Assembly: GCF_900129305.1 (NCBI RefSeq)
Contig: NZ_FQVB01000031.1
Span: 1 to 57,963, forward strand
Length of the DNA stretch: 57,963 nucleotides
Direction of reading: 5' to 3'
Source of the DNA: Desulfacinum infernum DSM 9756
GTDB lineage: Bacteria > Desulfobacterota > Syntrophobacteria > Syntrophobacterales > DSM-9756
Part shown: positions 6,881 to 15,742 of the stretch, in pieces
Layout of the letters: each line of letters begins with the position of its first letter
How positions within the stretch are numbered: position 1 is the stretch's first letter
Position numbers and translations under genes: made by a program
Notes under the pieces: generated by a model
Databases searched by the model: none
The model's input: only the letters and a program-made list of their open reading frames with translations
What the model was told of the DNA's origin: nothing

Positions 6881-8833
6881 GCACAGGGCGTCCAGCTCGG
6901 CCAGGATCTGGTCGTCGGTGAAGTGCCGGAGCTGGATGGCCTTGGGAGGACAGGTGGCGTTGCACAGGCCGCAGCCCTGGCAGACGGTCTCCAGCACGTC
7001 CGCCTTCCGGCTTCCGTCGCGAAGGGTCTTCCACTGGATGGCCCCGAAGGGACACACGCTCAGGCACTTGCCGCAGCCGATGCACGCGCTTTCCAGAACG
7101 CCGGCCACCTGCGGGTCGGTGGCGATGGTGTCCCGGGCGAAGAGGGCCAGGACCTTTGCCGCCGCGGCGCTTCCCTGGGCCACCGAAGCGGGGATGTCCT
7201 TGGGCCCCTGACAGGCTCCCGCCAGATAAACCCCCGCCGTGTTGGTTTCCACCGGGCGCAGCTTGGGGTGGCTTTCCATGTAAAAGCCGTACTGGTCGTA
7301 GGAAATCCGGAGCTTTTCGGCCAGTTCCTTGGCGCCCCGGGACGATTCCACGCCGGTGGCCAGCACCACCAGGTCCGCTTCCACCTCCACCTGGGCCCCC
7401 AGGAGCGTATCGGCCCCCTGGACCACCATCCGGTCGCCGTTGGGATAGATCTTGCCCACTCGGCCCCGGATGTATTGCACGCCGTACTCTTCGATGGCCC
7501 GCCGCACGAATTCGTCGTAGTTTTTGCCGGGGGACCGGATGTCCATGTAGAAGACGTAACAATTGACGCCCGGCAGGTGGTCCCGGGCCAGGATGGCCTG
7601 CTTGGCGATGTACATGCAGCAGATGCCGGAGCAGTAGGGCCGGTCCACCGATTTGTCCCGGGATCCCACGCAGGCCACGAAGACGATGTCCTTGGGTTCC
7701 TTTCCGTCCGAAGGGCGCTTCACGTGGCCGCCGAAGGGGCCCGAGGCGCTCAGGATTCGCTCGAACTGGATCCCCGTGATCACGTCCGGATAGCGGCCCG
7801 CTCCGTACTCACCGTAAGGCGCGGGGTCGAAGAGGTCGTAGCCCGTGGCCACGATGATGGCGCCCACCTCCTCCACCACCTCCCGGTCTTCCATGTCGTA
7901 GTGGACGGCGCCCGTGGGACAGATCTTCTGGCAGACCTTGCACTTCCCGGTCGTGAAGTACCGACAGGCGTCCTTCTGGATCCGGGCCTTCTTGGGAATG
8001 GCCTGCGGAAAGGGGATCTGAATGGCCGTGGTGACTCCCAGCGCCTCGTTGAAGCGGTCCACGGTCTTCTTGGACGGGCACTTTTCCATGCAAAGACCGC
8101 ATCCCGTGCAGGCGTCCCAGTCCACGTAGGTGGCCTTCTTCCGGATCTTTACCGTGAAGTTGCCGATGTAGCCGCTCACGGATTCCACCTCGCTGTAGGC
8201 GTGCAGGGTGATGTTTTCCTTCTGGGCCACGTCCACCATCTTGGGGCCCAGGATGCACGAGGAGCAGTCGATGGTGGGAAAGGTCTTGTCCAGCTTGGCC
8301 ATCTTGCCGCCGATGGACTGTTCCCGTTCCACCAGCACCACGTCCAGGCCCGCGTCGGCGCAGTCGAGCGCCGCCTGGATGCCGGCCACGCCGCCGCCGA
8401 TCACCAGCACCCGCTTGTTGATGGGGACTTCCGAGGCGAAAAGGGGCTCGTTTCGGCGGAGCTTTTCCACGGCCATGCGCACCAGCTCCATGGCCTTCAG
8501 GGTGTTGGCGGCCCGGTCCTGGCCGATCCAGGAAACATGCTCCCGGATGTTGGCCATCTCGAACATGTAGCGGTTGAGTCCCGCCTTTTCCACGGCCCGT
8601 CGGAACGTGGGTTCGTGCATGCGGGGCGAACAGGCGGCCACCACCACGCCCTGGAGGCGGTGTTCGGCGATGGCGTTCTGGATTTCCTGCTGGCCGGGTT
8701 CCGAGCAGGTGTACATGTAGTCGGTGGCGAAGACCACGTCGGGATAGTCCAGGGCCCGCTGGGCCACAGCCCGGGTGTCCACGGTGCCGGCGATGTTGGT
8801 TCCACACTGACAGACAAAAACACCGATGCGCAT
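6875..8833 (-). CDS. hdrA: heterodisulfide reductase subunit A, flavin-bifurcating core
   Basis: A 652-residue HdrA, the FAD-containing iron-sulfur hub of Hdr complexes, which can bifurcate electrons between a heterodisulfide/DsrC-type acceptor and ferredoxin. In order it shows an N-terminal CQCGTNIAG segment, CSPRMHEPTF, a Rossmann FAD site KRVLVIGGGVAGIQAAL, CSSCILGPKM, a ferredoxin block (CTGCGLCMEKCP), CKVCQKICP, a second FAD motif, and a C-terminal two-cluster ferredoxin (CIGCGKCLSVCP and CQGCGLCNATCP). The ATG at 8833 matches the family start MRIGVFVCQCG. hdrB ends 11 bases upstream. Its stop codon belongs to a 7-bp repeat array. Confidence 0.93.
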   Translation of the reverse strand: MRIGVFVCQCGTNIAGTVDTRAVAQRALDYPDVVFATDYMYTCSEPGQQEIQNAIAEHRLQGVVVAACSPRMHEPTFRRAVEKAGLNRYMFEMANIREHVSWIGQDRAANTLKAMELVRMAVEKLRRNEPLFASEVPINKRVLVIGGGVAGIQAALDCADAGLDVVLVEREQSIGGKMAKLDKTFPTIDCSSCILGPKMVDVAQKENITLHAYSEVESVSGYIGNFTVKIRKKATYVDWDACTGCGLCMEKCPSKKTVDRFNEALGVTTAIQIPFPQAIPKKARIQKDACRYFTTGKCKVCQKICPTGAVHYDMEDREVVEEVGAIIVATGYDLFDPAPYGEYGAGRYPDVITGIQFERILSASGPFGGHVKRPSDGKEPKDIVFVACVGSRDKSVDRPYCSGICCMYIAKQAILARDHLPGVNCYVFYMDIRSPGKNYDEFVRRAIEEYGVQYIRGRVGKIYPNGDRMVVQGADTLLGAQVEVEADLVVLATGVESSRGAKELAEKLRISYDQYGFYMESHPKLRPVETNTAGVYLAGACQGPKDIPASVAQGSAAAAKVLALFARDTIATDPQVAGVLESACIGCGKCLSVCPFGAIQWKTLRDGSRKADVLETVCQGCGLCNATCPPKAIQLRHFTDDQILAELDALCA

Positions 8834-8844
8834 GATCTCAGTCC

Positions 8845-9762
8845 TCAGCCCGCGTTGGAAAGCGAGTCGGCGGTTTCCGATTCCGCATCCAGGTTCATGA
8901 TGAGCGATTCCGGGGAGACGAAGAGCTTGTCCAGTCCCACTTCTTCCGGGGTGAGCCCCAGGGCCAGCCCCACCAGCTGGGTGATGTAGACCACGGGAAG
9001 GCGAAAGCGCCTGCCGGCGGCCTTTTCCACCTGGGCCTGACGAAGGTCCAGGTTCTGTTGGCACAGAGGGCAGGCCACGGCCACGGCCGCCGCCCCCGCG
9101 CGGACGGCCATGTCCAGGATCCGCCCGGTAAGGCGCGTCACGATGGGATTGCGGGTGACTCCGTAGGTGGCGCCGCAGCATTCCGTCTTGAAGGGAAAGT
9201 CCGGGACCGCACACCCGATGGCCTCCAGGATCCGATCCATGGACACGGGGTTTTCCGGATCGTCGAATTGGGCGAAGGCCGCCGGCCGGGTGAGCAGGCA
9301 GCCGTAATAGGGCGCGACGGGCGCATCCCGGAAGGGGCGCCGCACGGCCTTCCGGAGGGCCTCCGGGCCGATCCTTTCCGCCAGGAGCTGCAACACGGAC
9401 ACGGCCCGAACCTTGCCCTCGAAGGGGCGCCCCAGAGCGTCCTGGAAGCCATTCGGGTCTTCACCCTGTTTGTGGAGCGCCCCCTTGAGCGCCTTGAGGC
9501 ACCCGGGGCAGGGAGTCATGACGGTGTCCAGGCCGGCTTCCTCGGCCAGGGCCAGGTTCCGTCCGGCCAGGGCCGCCGACAGCAGGGGGTTGTAGGAATG
9601 GGCCGGCGTGGACCCGCAACAGTTCCAGTCGGGAATCTCCACCAGCTCCAGGCCCAGGGCCCGGCACACGGCCCGGGTGGAACGATCGTATTCCTCGGCC
9701 AGTCCTTCCAGCGAACAACCCGGATAATAGGCGATGGTTCTCTTCATCGGCTTCGCTTTCAT
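8845..9762 (-). CDS. hdrB: heterodisulfide reductase subunit B
   Basis: HdrB carries the active site where disulfide is reduced, using noncubane iron-sulfur clusters held by CCG domains. Two such domains are visible: YYPGCSLEG with WNCCGSTPAHS and CPGCLKAL, then YYGCLLTRP with TECCGATYG and CPLCQQNLD. The protein is 305 residues from the ATG at 9762. An in-frame ATG at 9747, which starts MKRTIAYYPGCS, fits the family slightly better and is the main alternative. A roughly 30-residue C-terminal extension after the usual end is rich in Ser and acidic residues. In sulfate reducers the partner is thought to be a DsrC-like or other disulfide. Confidence 0.9.
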   Translation of the reverse strand: MKAKPMKRTIAYYPGCSLEGLAEEYDRSTRAVCRALGLELVEIPDWNCCGSTPAHSYNPLLSAALAGRNLALAEEAGLDTVMTPCPGCLKALKGALHKQGEDPNGFQDALGRPFEGKVRAVSVLQLLAERIGPEALRKAVRRPFRDAPVAPYYGCLLTRPAAFAQFDDPENPVSMDRILEAIGCAVPDFPFKTECCGATYGVTRNPIVTRLTGRILDMAVRAGAAAVAVACPLCQQNLDLRQAQVEKAAGRRFRLPVVYITQLVGLALGLTPEEVGLDKLFVSPESLIMNLDAESETADSLSNAG

Positions 9763-9904
9763 TCCACTTTTCCCGGAGACTTTCCGATGGGCTCCGACCA
9801 TAAATCGACGCACGGTCCGCCAAGATGCCCACCGTCACGGGCTCCGTCGGCGTCGGAGCCGTGGGCAAGGGCGGTTTTCCGTGTCACGCTGCCGCCGGTG
9901 TGCT

Positions 9905-10483
9905 CTACCCGCGTTCCGGGGCTCCGTCCATGAACCGGCGAACGATGGCGGCCACTTCCTTTCGGCCCCGGATGCGGTGGGGCAACAAGGCCAGCTTCCC
10001 CTTGCGGAGCACCTGGGGGGCCAGGTCCGCGTCGGTCATGGGTTTTCCGGATTTCATGTTGTAGGAGGCAAGAAGCCCCGTTTCGAACACGCGGCCGAAG
10101 GCGGCCACGGACTTCAGAAATTCGTCGTAAAAGAGCTGGATGTCTTTCTGGGTGACGGCGCCGGCCTCCACGGCCAGGACCCTGAGGGTTTCCATGACCC
10201 GGGCCACGTCGATGTTGCACGGACACCGGGTGGTGCACGCCTGGCATTGGGCGCACAGCCAGATGGAACGGGACCGGAGGATCACGTCCTTCTGACCCAG
10301 CTGGATCAGACGCATGATCTGGTTGGCGGGAAAATCATAGACGTGGGTGTAGGCGCAGCTGGCGCTGCAGTTGCCGCACTGGTAACACTGGGACACCCGT
10401 TGCCCGCTTTCACGTTCCACTCGCTCTACAAATCCGGCGTCGCGGCTTTCCTGGATGCGAAGGAGATTCTGACCGTTTTTCAT
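9905..10483 (-). CDS. hdrC: heterodisulfide reductase subunit C
   Basis: A 192-residue soluble HdrC with two classical [4Fe-4S] motifs, CYQCGNCSASC near residue 33 and CAQCQACTTRCPC near residue 76. It relays electrons between HdrA and HdrB. It is the first Hdr gene after the GAF protein (46-base gap) and is followed by a 142-base spacer before hdrB in which I see no gene. The ATG at 10483 is the only start that gives the family N-terminus. Confidence 0.9.
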   Translation of the reverse strand: MKNGQNLLRIQESRDAGFVERVERESGQRVSQCYQCGNCSASCAYTHVYDFPANQIMRLIQLGQKDVILRSRSIWLCAQCQACTTRCPCNIDVARVMETLRVLAVEAGAVTQKDIQLFYDEFLKSVAAFGRVFETGLLASYNMKSGKPMTDADLAPQVLRKGKLALLPHRIRGRKEVAAIVRRFMDGAPERG

Positions 10484-10529
10484 GGCGCGTCCGATTCCGA
10501 TGTGTCGCTCGTCGGGAACTGGAGATGCT

Positions 10530-11576
10530 TCAGCTGCTGCTGCCTTCGTAGCCGAAATCGATCAGGAGCTGCTGGTATTCGTATTTCACCCTCTGGTACA
10601 TGCGGGCGTTCTCGATGGCCATGGCGCACTGCTGAGCCACGGCCGCGGCGAACTGGATTTCCAAATCGTGGAAAGGCTCCCGGTCTCCCGTGAAGATGCG
10701 AAGCACCCCGATGACCTTGCCCCGCACCTGAAGGGGGATGGATAGGATCTTGCGGATCCCTTCCTCGATCACTTCCGCCCGGTACTGGATCCGCGGATCC
10801 GTGTAGACGTCCTCGATCACCACGATCCGCCCGGCCATGTTTTCGGCGATGCTCTTCTGGGCGTCCACCGGGCCCTTGTTGAGAAAACGCTCACTCAGGC
10901 CATGGGCTTGAGCCAGGTACAGGGTGTTGGTCTTGTTGTCCAGGAGGCGCACCGACGTGCCGAGCACCCCCATGACCTCCGTGATCTTGGTGACCACCAG
11001 CTGCAGCACCTTGTTGATGGTGAGTGTGGAGTTGATGGCTTGGGCGATCTCCTGGAAGTTTTTCAGGTAGTGGCGCTCCCGTTCGATGAGGCCCTCCACC
11101 CTCCGTTCCCAGGAAATGGAGAGAAAACCCCGGCTGCAGAGGGCTTCGGCGAATTGAAGCTCCTCCTTGGTCAGGGTCCGGGGTTCCGGTGAGAAGAGAA
11201 CCACCATGCCCAGAGGCTGCTGCTCCACCTCCACGGGGATGATGGCGGCCGCCCGAATCCCTTCCACCATCATGGCCTCGTAGTCGGGATTGTCCGATGC
11301 GCCCACGTCTTCGATCTGGACCACCTTGGGGGGCACGGCGGCGCAAACGCTTCCCGGGGCGGGTTTGGAAAAGAGGAAGTTCTCGGTGAGCCCGTAGCTG
11401 GAAAAGAGCTCCAGGCGCCTTCTGTCGGCATCGTAGACCTTGACCACCACGCCCTTGAATCCCAGTACTTCCGTGAGACGACGGGCGATGAGATTCATGA
11501 CGCTCCGGCTGTCCGCGCCGTCACACAGGGCCCGACTCACTTCCACGAACGGCTTCAGAATCTGCTGTGCTTCCAT
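10530..11576 (-). CDS. tandem GAF domain sensor protein
   Basis: A 348-residue cytosolic protein with two GAF domains, about residues 10-160 and 175-335, joined by a helical linker (RERHYLKNFQEIAQAINSTLTINKVLQLV). No kinase, GGDEF, HTH or other output domain is present. The ATG at 11576 has the strong site AGAGGTGG four bases upstream; upstream in-frame codons to 11672 lack similarity. It is co-oriented with and 46 bases before hdrC, so it may sense a ligand or redox state for the Hdr-Flx operon, but what it binds cannot be read from sequence. Confidence 0.85.
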   Translation of the reverse strand: MEAQQILKPFVEVSRALCDGADSRSVMNLIARRLTEVLGFKGVVVKVYDADRRRLELFSSYGLTENFLFSKPAPGSVCAAVPPKVVQIEDVGASDNPDYEAMMVEGIRAAAIIPVEVEQQPLGMVVLFSPEPRTLTKEELQFAEALCSRGFLSISWERRVEGLIERERHYLKNFQEIAQAINSTLTINKVLQLVVTKITEVMGVLGTSVRLLDNKTNTLYLAQAHGLSERFLNKGPVDAQKSIAENMAGRIVVIEDVYTDPRIQYRAEVIEEGIRKILSIPLQVRGKVIGVLRIFTGDREPFHDLEIQFAAAVAQQCAMAIENARMYQRVKYEYQQLLIDFGYEGSSS

Positions 11577-11686
11577 GGGCCACCTCTTCTCGCGTTGCCC
11601 CCCGCGGCGGCCGGGCACCTTGGCCAGGGCGGCGCATGAAGCCGACATCCGAGGGGAATCTGCGTTGTCCACACCAGAACGAGTAC

Positions 11687-11716
11687 AAAAAGCCCCTCGA
11701 AGGATTCCGAGAGGCC
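11687..11716 (-). terminator. intrinsic terminator in the leader of the GAF-hdr-flx operon
   Basis: On the minus strand an 8-bp stem (GCCTCTCG with CGAGGGGC, one G-U pair, 8-base loop) is followed by five T. It lies between a promoter-like site (11747-11776) and the GAF gene start, so it may be an attenuator. Confidence 0.6.
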
Positions 11717-11746
11717 TTTGAGTGAAGCACCATTCAATAGCCGCGC

Positions 11747-11776
11747 ATGCTAGCGAAAAGGCCGGAGGCTGGTCAA
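11747..11776 (-). promoter_or_regulatory. promoter-like site for the GAF-hdr-flx operon
   Basis: On the minus strand TTGACC (11776-11771) and TAGCAT (11752-11747) are separated by 18 bases, giving 5/6 and 4/6 matches to a housekeeping promoter. It is the best candidate upstream of the operon. Confidence 0.5.
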
Positions 11777-11811
11777 GGCAAAAGATGGACGGGACCCGTG
11801 AATCGTTTTCG

Positions 11812-11839
11812 TAACGGGTGACGAGTCACGGGTGACGGG
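11812..11839. repeat. short heptad array
   Basis: Four 7-bp units on the plus strand: TAACGGG, TGACGAG, TCACGGG and TGACGGG. It lies between the operon promoter region and tRNA-Pro. Apart from this and the promoter and terminator, the 11577-12004 interval shows no gene. Confidence 0.6.
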
Positions 11840-12004
11840 GATGCGGCTTTCCTCTGCTCAAAGGGGGGCCGGGGGGATTGTCCGCGACGGGGTTGTGAAG
11901 GGTTGGGAGCCGGGGGCAGGAGCCGTGAACCCTGGATTCATCTTGCTTTTTGGGGGATGCTGTGATACGGACCAAGGCCGATCCGGTGGCATTTTCTCCA
12001 GTGT

Positions 12005-12082
12005 CGGGGCGTAGCGCAGCCTGGTCAGCGCACCTGCCTTGGGAGCAGGGGGTCGGCGGTTCAAATCCGCCCGCCCCGACCA
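12005..12082 (+). tRNA. tRNA-Pro (anticodon TGG)
   Basis: A full cloverleaf is readable. The acceptor stem CGGGGCG pairs with CGCCCCG, the anticodon loop is CTTGGGA (TGG), the T-loop is GGTTCAAATCC, the discriminator is A, and CCA is encoded at 12080-12082. Confidence 0.95.
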
Positions 12083-12120
12083 CCAAACTTTTTCATCTCT
12101 TTCCCTCCTACGATAAGCGA

Positions 12121-12771
12121 TTAATCTTCCTTCTTGCTCACCACCATGACGTCGGCTTCCGTTTCCTCTGAAACGGGGCCGGTGAGGTGCAGGCTGAAGC
12201 GGCTGAAGAGCCAGATCTCGGGAAGAATCTCGCTGATGAGCTCTCCGTCGTCGAAGACGCGCACGATGGAGCTTTCGGAAACCACCACGGCCACCGCCCG
12301 GGTCTGGTGGGTGATGGAAGCGGCGGCCATGTGCCGGCTCCCCAGGCCCAGGGGAAGGGAAACGCCTTCGGCGGAAGCACTGATATACCGGCAGGCGGAA
12401 AGCACCACCCCGTCATCGGAGACGATGAAGGCGCCGTCCAGTTGGGCCAGTTCCTTGACCGTCTCCCGCATGTCCGGGTCCTCGACGGATTTCACCTCGT
12501 CCGGATGGCCGAAAAGGGGATCCAGGATGAGGGACCGGGAACGCTTCAAGACCTCTTGGGAGTCGGAGACCACGAAGAGCGTCCCCACCTTGCGGCCTTC
12601 CCGCCCTTCCCGGGCGATCTCCACTGCCAGGGTGATCACCGCTTCCAGGGTCTTGGGATTGACGCCGCGTTTTTCCGAGCAGATGGATTCGAAAAGATGG
12701 CTCTCCAAACAGCGACCGCCCTTTCCCGTGGGATAGGGCGGCCAGATCTTGCCGTGACGAAAGGCTGCCAT
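12121..12771 (-). CDS. DisA_N (diadenylate cyclase domain) protein
   Basis: A 216-residue stand-alone DisA_N/DAC domain protein. The two catalytic signatures of c-di-AMP synthases are present: DGAFIV near residue 111 and a SRHMAAA block near 142 (family RHxAA). There is no transmembrane helix as in CdaA and no DNA-binding helix-hairpin-helix as in DisA. The protein is therefore a soluble single-domain form with an N-terminal extension of about 60 residues. The ATG at 12771 has an excellent GAGGAGGAA site. It should make c-di-AMP from ATP, a second messenger for osmolyte and wall homeostasis, but activity is inferred. It is divergent from the phosphofructokinase gene. Confidence 0.82.
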   Translation of the reverse strand: MAAFRHGKIWPPYPTGKGGRCLESHLFESICSEKRGVNPKTLEAVITLAVEIAREGREGRKVGTLFVVSDSQEVLKRSRSLILDPLFGHPDEVKSVEDPDMRETVKELAQLDGAFIVSDDGVVLSACRYISASAEGVSLPLGLGSRHMAAASITHQTRAVAVVVSESSIVRVFDDGELISEILPEIWLFSRFSLHLTGPVSEETEADVMVVSKKED

Positions 12772-12982
12772 GAACGGATTCCTCCTCTTGAAATCTCCCG
12801 GGGCAAGCCGATAGCTTCCAAGGGTGTGACGGTGTGCCGGAGGGATGCATCGGCCTGACCCGGCCTTGGTCCCGGCCCTGGAAACCCATTGCCGGGAAAG
12901 GGCCGGGGGGATATGCGTATCTTAACGGCGAAGGGCGTTGGGTCCAAGTGGATAGGTGGAGATCAGGACGGGGGAAGAGACG

Positions 12983-15199
12983 ATGGTTCGAACCGTGGCG
13001 GTGATGACGAGCGGAGGGGACGCACCCGGGATGAACGCCGGGGTGCGCGCCGTGGTGCGGCGGGCTCTGGACTGCGGTTTGGAGGTCTACGGCATTCACA
13101 ACGGCTACGAAGGTCTGGTCTCCGGAGGCGATGCCATCCGTCCTTTGGGCTGGAACGACGTGGGCGGCATTCTCCCCCGGGGCGGCACCTTCCTGGGAAC
13201 GGCCCGTTCCGAACGGTTCCGAACGGTGGAGGGACGACGGAAGGCCGTGGAGAACCTGTGCCGGCGGGGCGTCCAGGCGCTGGTGGTGATCGGAGGCGAC
13301 GGGTCGCTCATGGGCGCCCGGGTGCTGGCCGAAGAGTGGGTGACGCACTGCGCCGAGCTGCGGCGGCAGGCGTCCGAAGACGTGTGCGCACGGATGCCGG
13401 ATCGCCTCCACGTGGTGGGCCTTCCCGGATCCATCGACAACGACCTCTACGGAACCGACATGTCCATCGGGGCCGACACGGCCCTGAACCACATCGTGCA
13501 CGCCATCGACGATCTCACCTCCACGGCCGCTTCCCACCAGCGGACCTTCATCGTGGAGACCATGGGACGCCATTGCGGCTACCTGGCCCTCATGGGCGCT
13601 CTGGGAGGCGGCGCGTCCTGGGTGCTGGTGCCCGAGGAGGAGCTGGATCTCCGGTGGCATCAGAAGATGAGCCGGGCCATCGAGCGGGCCCGGGCTATCG
13701 GTCGGCCCCACCAGATGGTGGTGGTGGCCGAGGGGGCCCGCCACCCGGACGGCCTGCCCATCCGCACGGAAGAACTGAAAAAGATCCTGGCCGAACGATT
13801 GGGTATCGACGTGCGGGTGACCGTCCTGGGGCATGTGCAGCGGGGCGGGCCGCCTTCCGCTTTCGACCGCATCCTGGCCACCCGGCTGGGCGTGGCGGCG
13901 GTGGACCTGCTCCTGAGCGCGAGCGAGGAGCCCCTCTGCCACATGCTGGGGCTCCAGAAGAACCGGGTGACCGCCACGCCCCTTTCCGAGGTGGTGGAAA
14001 AGAGCCGGGCCGTGGGCAGCCACATCGACCAGGGGAACTATCGGGAAGCCCAAAAGCTCCGCGGTGAAAGTTTTGCCAGGACCCTGGAGCTCGTCAAGAC
14101 CCTCACCCGCATCGAACCCGCTTCCTCCCCCAAAGGGGATGGCTGTGTGGCGATCCTCACCGGCGGGGCCGACGCGCCGGGGATGAACACGGCGGTGAGC
14201 ATCGCGGCCCGATGCCTTCTGAACGAAGGCTACGCCGTCGTGGGCGTCCGGGACGCCTTCCGGGGCCTCATCGCCGGGGACTTCCAGGAGCTGGAATGGA
14301 ACGAGCTCACGTCCTGGGTGAACCGGCCGGGTTCCGAACTGGGAACGGCCCGCCACGACGTGAACGGCCGGGATCTGGAACGGATGGCGCAAAACATCCG
14401 GGAGCGCAACATCCGGGGCCTCATCGCCATCGGGGGCCTGGGCACTTACCTCAACGCGGCCCGGCTCGCGGCGGCGGCGGAGTCCCTTCCCGAGCTGGCC
14501 CTTCCCATGGTCCTCGTCCCCGCCACCATCGACAACAACCTGCCGTGCACGGAGTTCACCATCGGCTGCGACACGGCGCTCAACAACATCGTGCAGGCCA
14601 TCGACAAGATCCGCCACACGGCCGGGGCTAACCGCCGGGCGTTTGTGGTGGAGGTCATGGGGCGCCAGTCGGGATTCCTGGCGCTGGCGGGGGCTCTGGC
14701 GTCGGGGGCCGAGAAGGCCTACCTTCCGGAAAAGGGCATCTGCCTGGCGGAACTCAACCGGGACGTGGCGGCCCTGCAGGAAAGTTTCCGGTGCGGGAAA
14801 CGCATGGTGATCTTCCTGAGAAACGAAAACGCGTCCCGCCACTACACCACGGATTTCATCGCGCGGCTCCTGGAGGAGGAAAGCCGAGGGCTCTACCAGG
14901 TTCGGACGGCGATCCTGGGCCACCTGCAGCGGGGCGGCGCCCCCACGGCCTTCGACCGTATTCTGGCCTGCCGCATGGGATCGGCCGCGGCCCGGGAGAT
15001 GAGCCTTTTGCTGGAGCAGGGGCGCGCGGAGGCGGTGGCTCTGGGGCTTCGGGGCCGGGGAGTGGAGGCGGTCCCGTTTCGGGAGGCCCTGGAGGAGATG
15101 GACTTGGAGACGGGCAGGCCCCGCGGCCAGTGGTTCCTGGAATTGACCAGCGTGGCCGAGATCCTGGCCCGCCACGCCCCGTCGTGCACCGTGGAATGA
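12983..15199 (+). CDS. tandem-fused 6-phosphofructokinase
   Basis: A 738-residue protein made of two complete PFK domains in one chain, like eukaryotic PFKs and twice the bacterial length. The N-half keeps the full active site: TSGGDAPGMN, the ATP motif GGDGS, PGSIDND with the catalytic Asp, and VETMGRHCG. The Gly pattern in GGDGS and PGSIDND indicates ATP rather than PPi. The C-half has LTGGADAPGMN, GGLGT (Mg-binding Asp lost), ATIDNN and VEVMGRQSG, so it has probably become a regulatory half. The ATG at 12983 follows GGGGGAAGAGACG. A Slp lipoprotein gene follows 12 bases later. Confidence 0.9.
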   Translation: MVRTVAVMTSGGDAPGMNAGVRAVVRRALDCGLEVYGIHNGYEGLVSGGDAIRPLGWNDVGGILPRGGTFLGTARSERFRTVEGRRKAVENLCRRGVQALVVIGGDGSLMGARVLAEEWVTHCAELRRQASEDVCARMPDRLHVVGLPGSIDNDLYGTDMSIGADTALNHIVHAIDDLTSTAASHQRTFIVETMGRHCGYLALMGALGGGASWVLVPEEELDLRWHQKMSRAIERARAIGRPHQMVVVAEGARHPDGLPIRTEELKKILAERLGIDVRVTVLGHVQRGGPPSAFDRILATRLGVAAVDLLLSASEEPLCHMLGLQKNRVTATPLSEVVEKSRAVGSHIDQGNYREAQKLRGESFARTLELVKTLTRIEPASSPKGDGCVAILTGGADAPGMNTAVSIAARCLLNEGYAVVGVRDAFRGLIAGDFQELEWNELTSWVNRPGSELGTARHDVNGRDLERMAQNIRERNIRGLIAIGGLGTYLNAARLAAAAESLPELALPMVLVPATIDNNLPCTEFTIGCDTALNNIVQAIDKIRHTAGANRRAFVVEVMGRQSGFLALAGALASGAEKAYLPEKGICLAELNRDVAALQESFRCGKRMVIFLRNENASRHYTTDFIARLLEEESRGLYQVRTAILGHLQRGGAPTAFDRILACRMGSAAAREMSLLLEQGRAEAVALGLRGRGVEAVPFREALEEMDLETGRPRGQWFLELTSVAEILARHAPSCTVE

Positions 15200-15211
15200 A
15201 AGGAAGGGGCC

Positions 15212-15733
15212 ATGGAAAAGTTCAGATGGGCGGCTATTGTAGGGCTGACGCTGCTTCTGGGGGGATGCGCCCACGTGGTCTCCCCGGACATCCGCCGGCA
15301 GGCGCAATGGGATCTCGCCGTGTCGGAAGTCCGAAAGAATCCGGATTTTTACCGCGGAAAGGTGGTCATCTGGAGCGGGCGGATTCTTTCCGGCGAAAAT
15401 CGGGCCGACGGGACGGTCTTGGAGATCCTGGAGCTTCCGGCGGACCGGCAGGGGAAGCCCAGCGACTTCACGCGTTCCGGAGGCCGCTTTCTGGCCCGGG
15501 ACAAGCGATTTCTCGATACGGCCCTCTACGCCCCGGACCGGCTCGTCACGGTGGCGGGAACCGTGGCGGGCTCCGAAACCCGCCGGGTGGGACAGGTTCC
15601 CTACACCTACCCCGTGCTGGATGTGCTGGAACTGCACCTGTGGCCGGAAGAACCTCTGGTGGTTCGGGATCCCTACTACTATGACCGATACCCGCCCATC
15701 TGGTGGCATTTCTACTTCGGCCGCGGGTGGTGA
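15212..15733 (+). CDS. Slp-family outer-membrane lipoprotein
   Basis: A 173-residue lipoprotein. A short signal peptide (MEKFRWAAIVGLTLL) ends in the lipobox LLGGC, so Cys19 should be lipidated and the mature chain anchored in the outer membrane. The body matches the Slp family: VSPDIRRQAQWDLAVSEVRKNPDFYRGKVVIWSG, then TVAGTVAG. The C-terminus is rich in Tyr, Pro and Trp (DPYYYDRYPPIWWHFYFG). Slp proteins are linked to starvation and acid stress, but the function is not established. It is probably co-transcribed with the phosphofructokinase gene. Confidence 0.82.
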   Translation: MEKFRWAAIVGLTLLLGGCAHVVSPDIRRQAQWDLAVSEVRKNPDFYRGKVVIWSGRILSGENRADGTVLEILELPADRQGKPSDFTRSGGRFLARDKRFLDTALYAPDRLVTVAGTVAGSETRRVGQVPYTYPVLDVLELHLWPEEPLVVRDPYYYDRYPPIWWHFYFGRGW

Positions 15734-15742
15734 CGGAACCGA

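Noticed and set aside
3360-11576. An in-frame TGA encoding selenocysteine in the Hdr-Flx genes.
   Set aside because: All expected cluster positions show ordinary Cys codons and all frames are full length without an internal TGA.
11555-11737. Leader peptide in front of the GAF-hdr operon that could drive attenuation.
   Set aside because: The only open frame there starts with TTG, has no runs of one amino acid and overlaps the GAF start; the terminator is kept, the peptide is not.
12413-15709. Very long open frame antisense to the phosphofructokinase gene; similar long frames antisense to flx-hdr (6818-8989 plus) and flxB/flxC (4264-6123 plus).
   Set aside because: High-GC codon bias leaves mirror frames open. 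They have no recognisable domain, are rich in Gly/Arg/His/Pro, and lie opposite well-supported genes.
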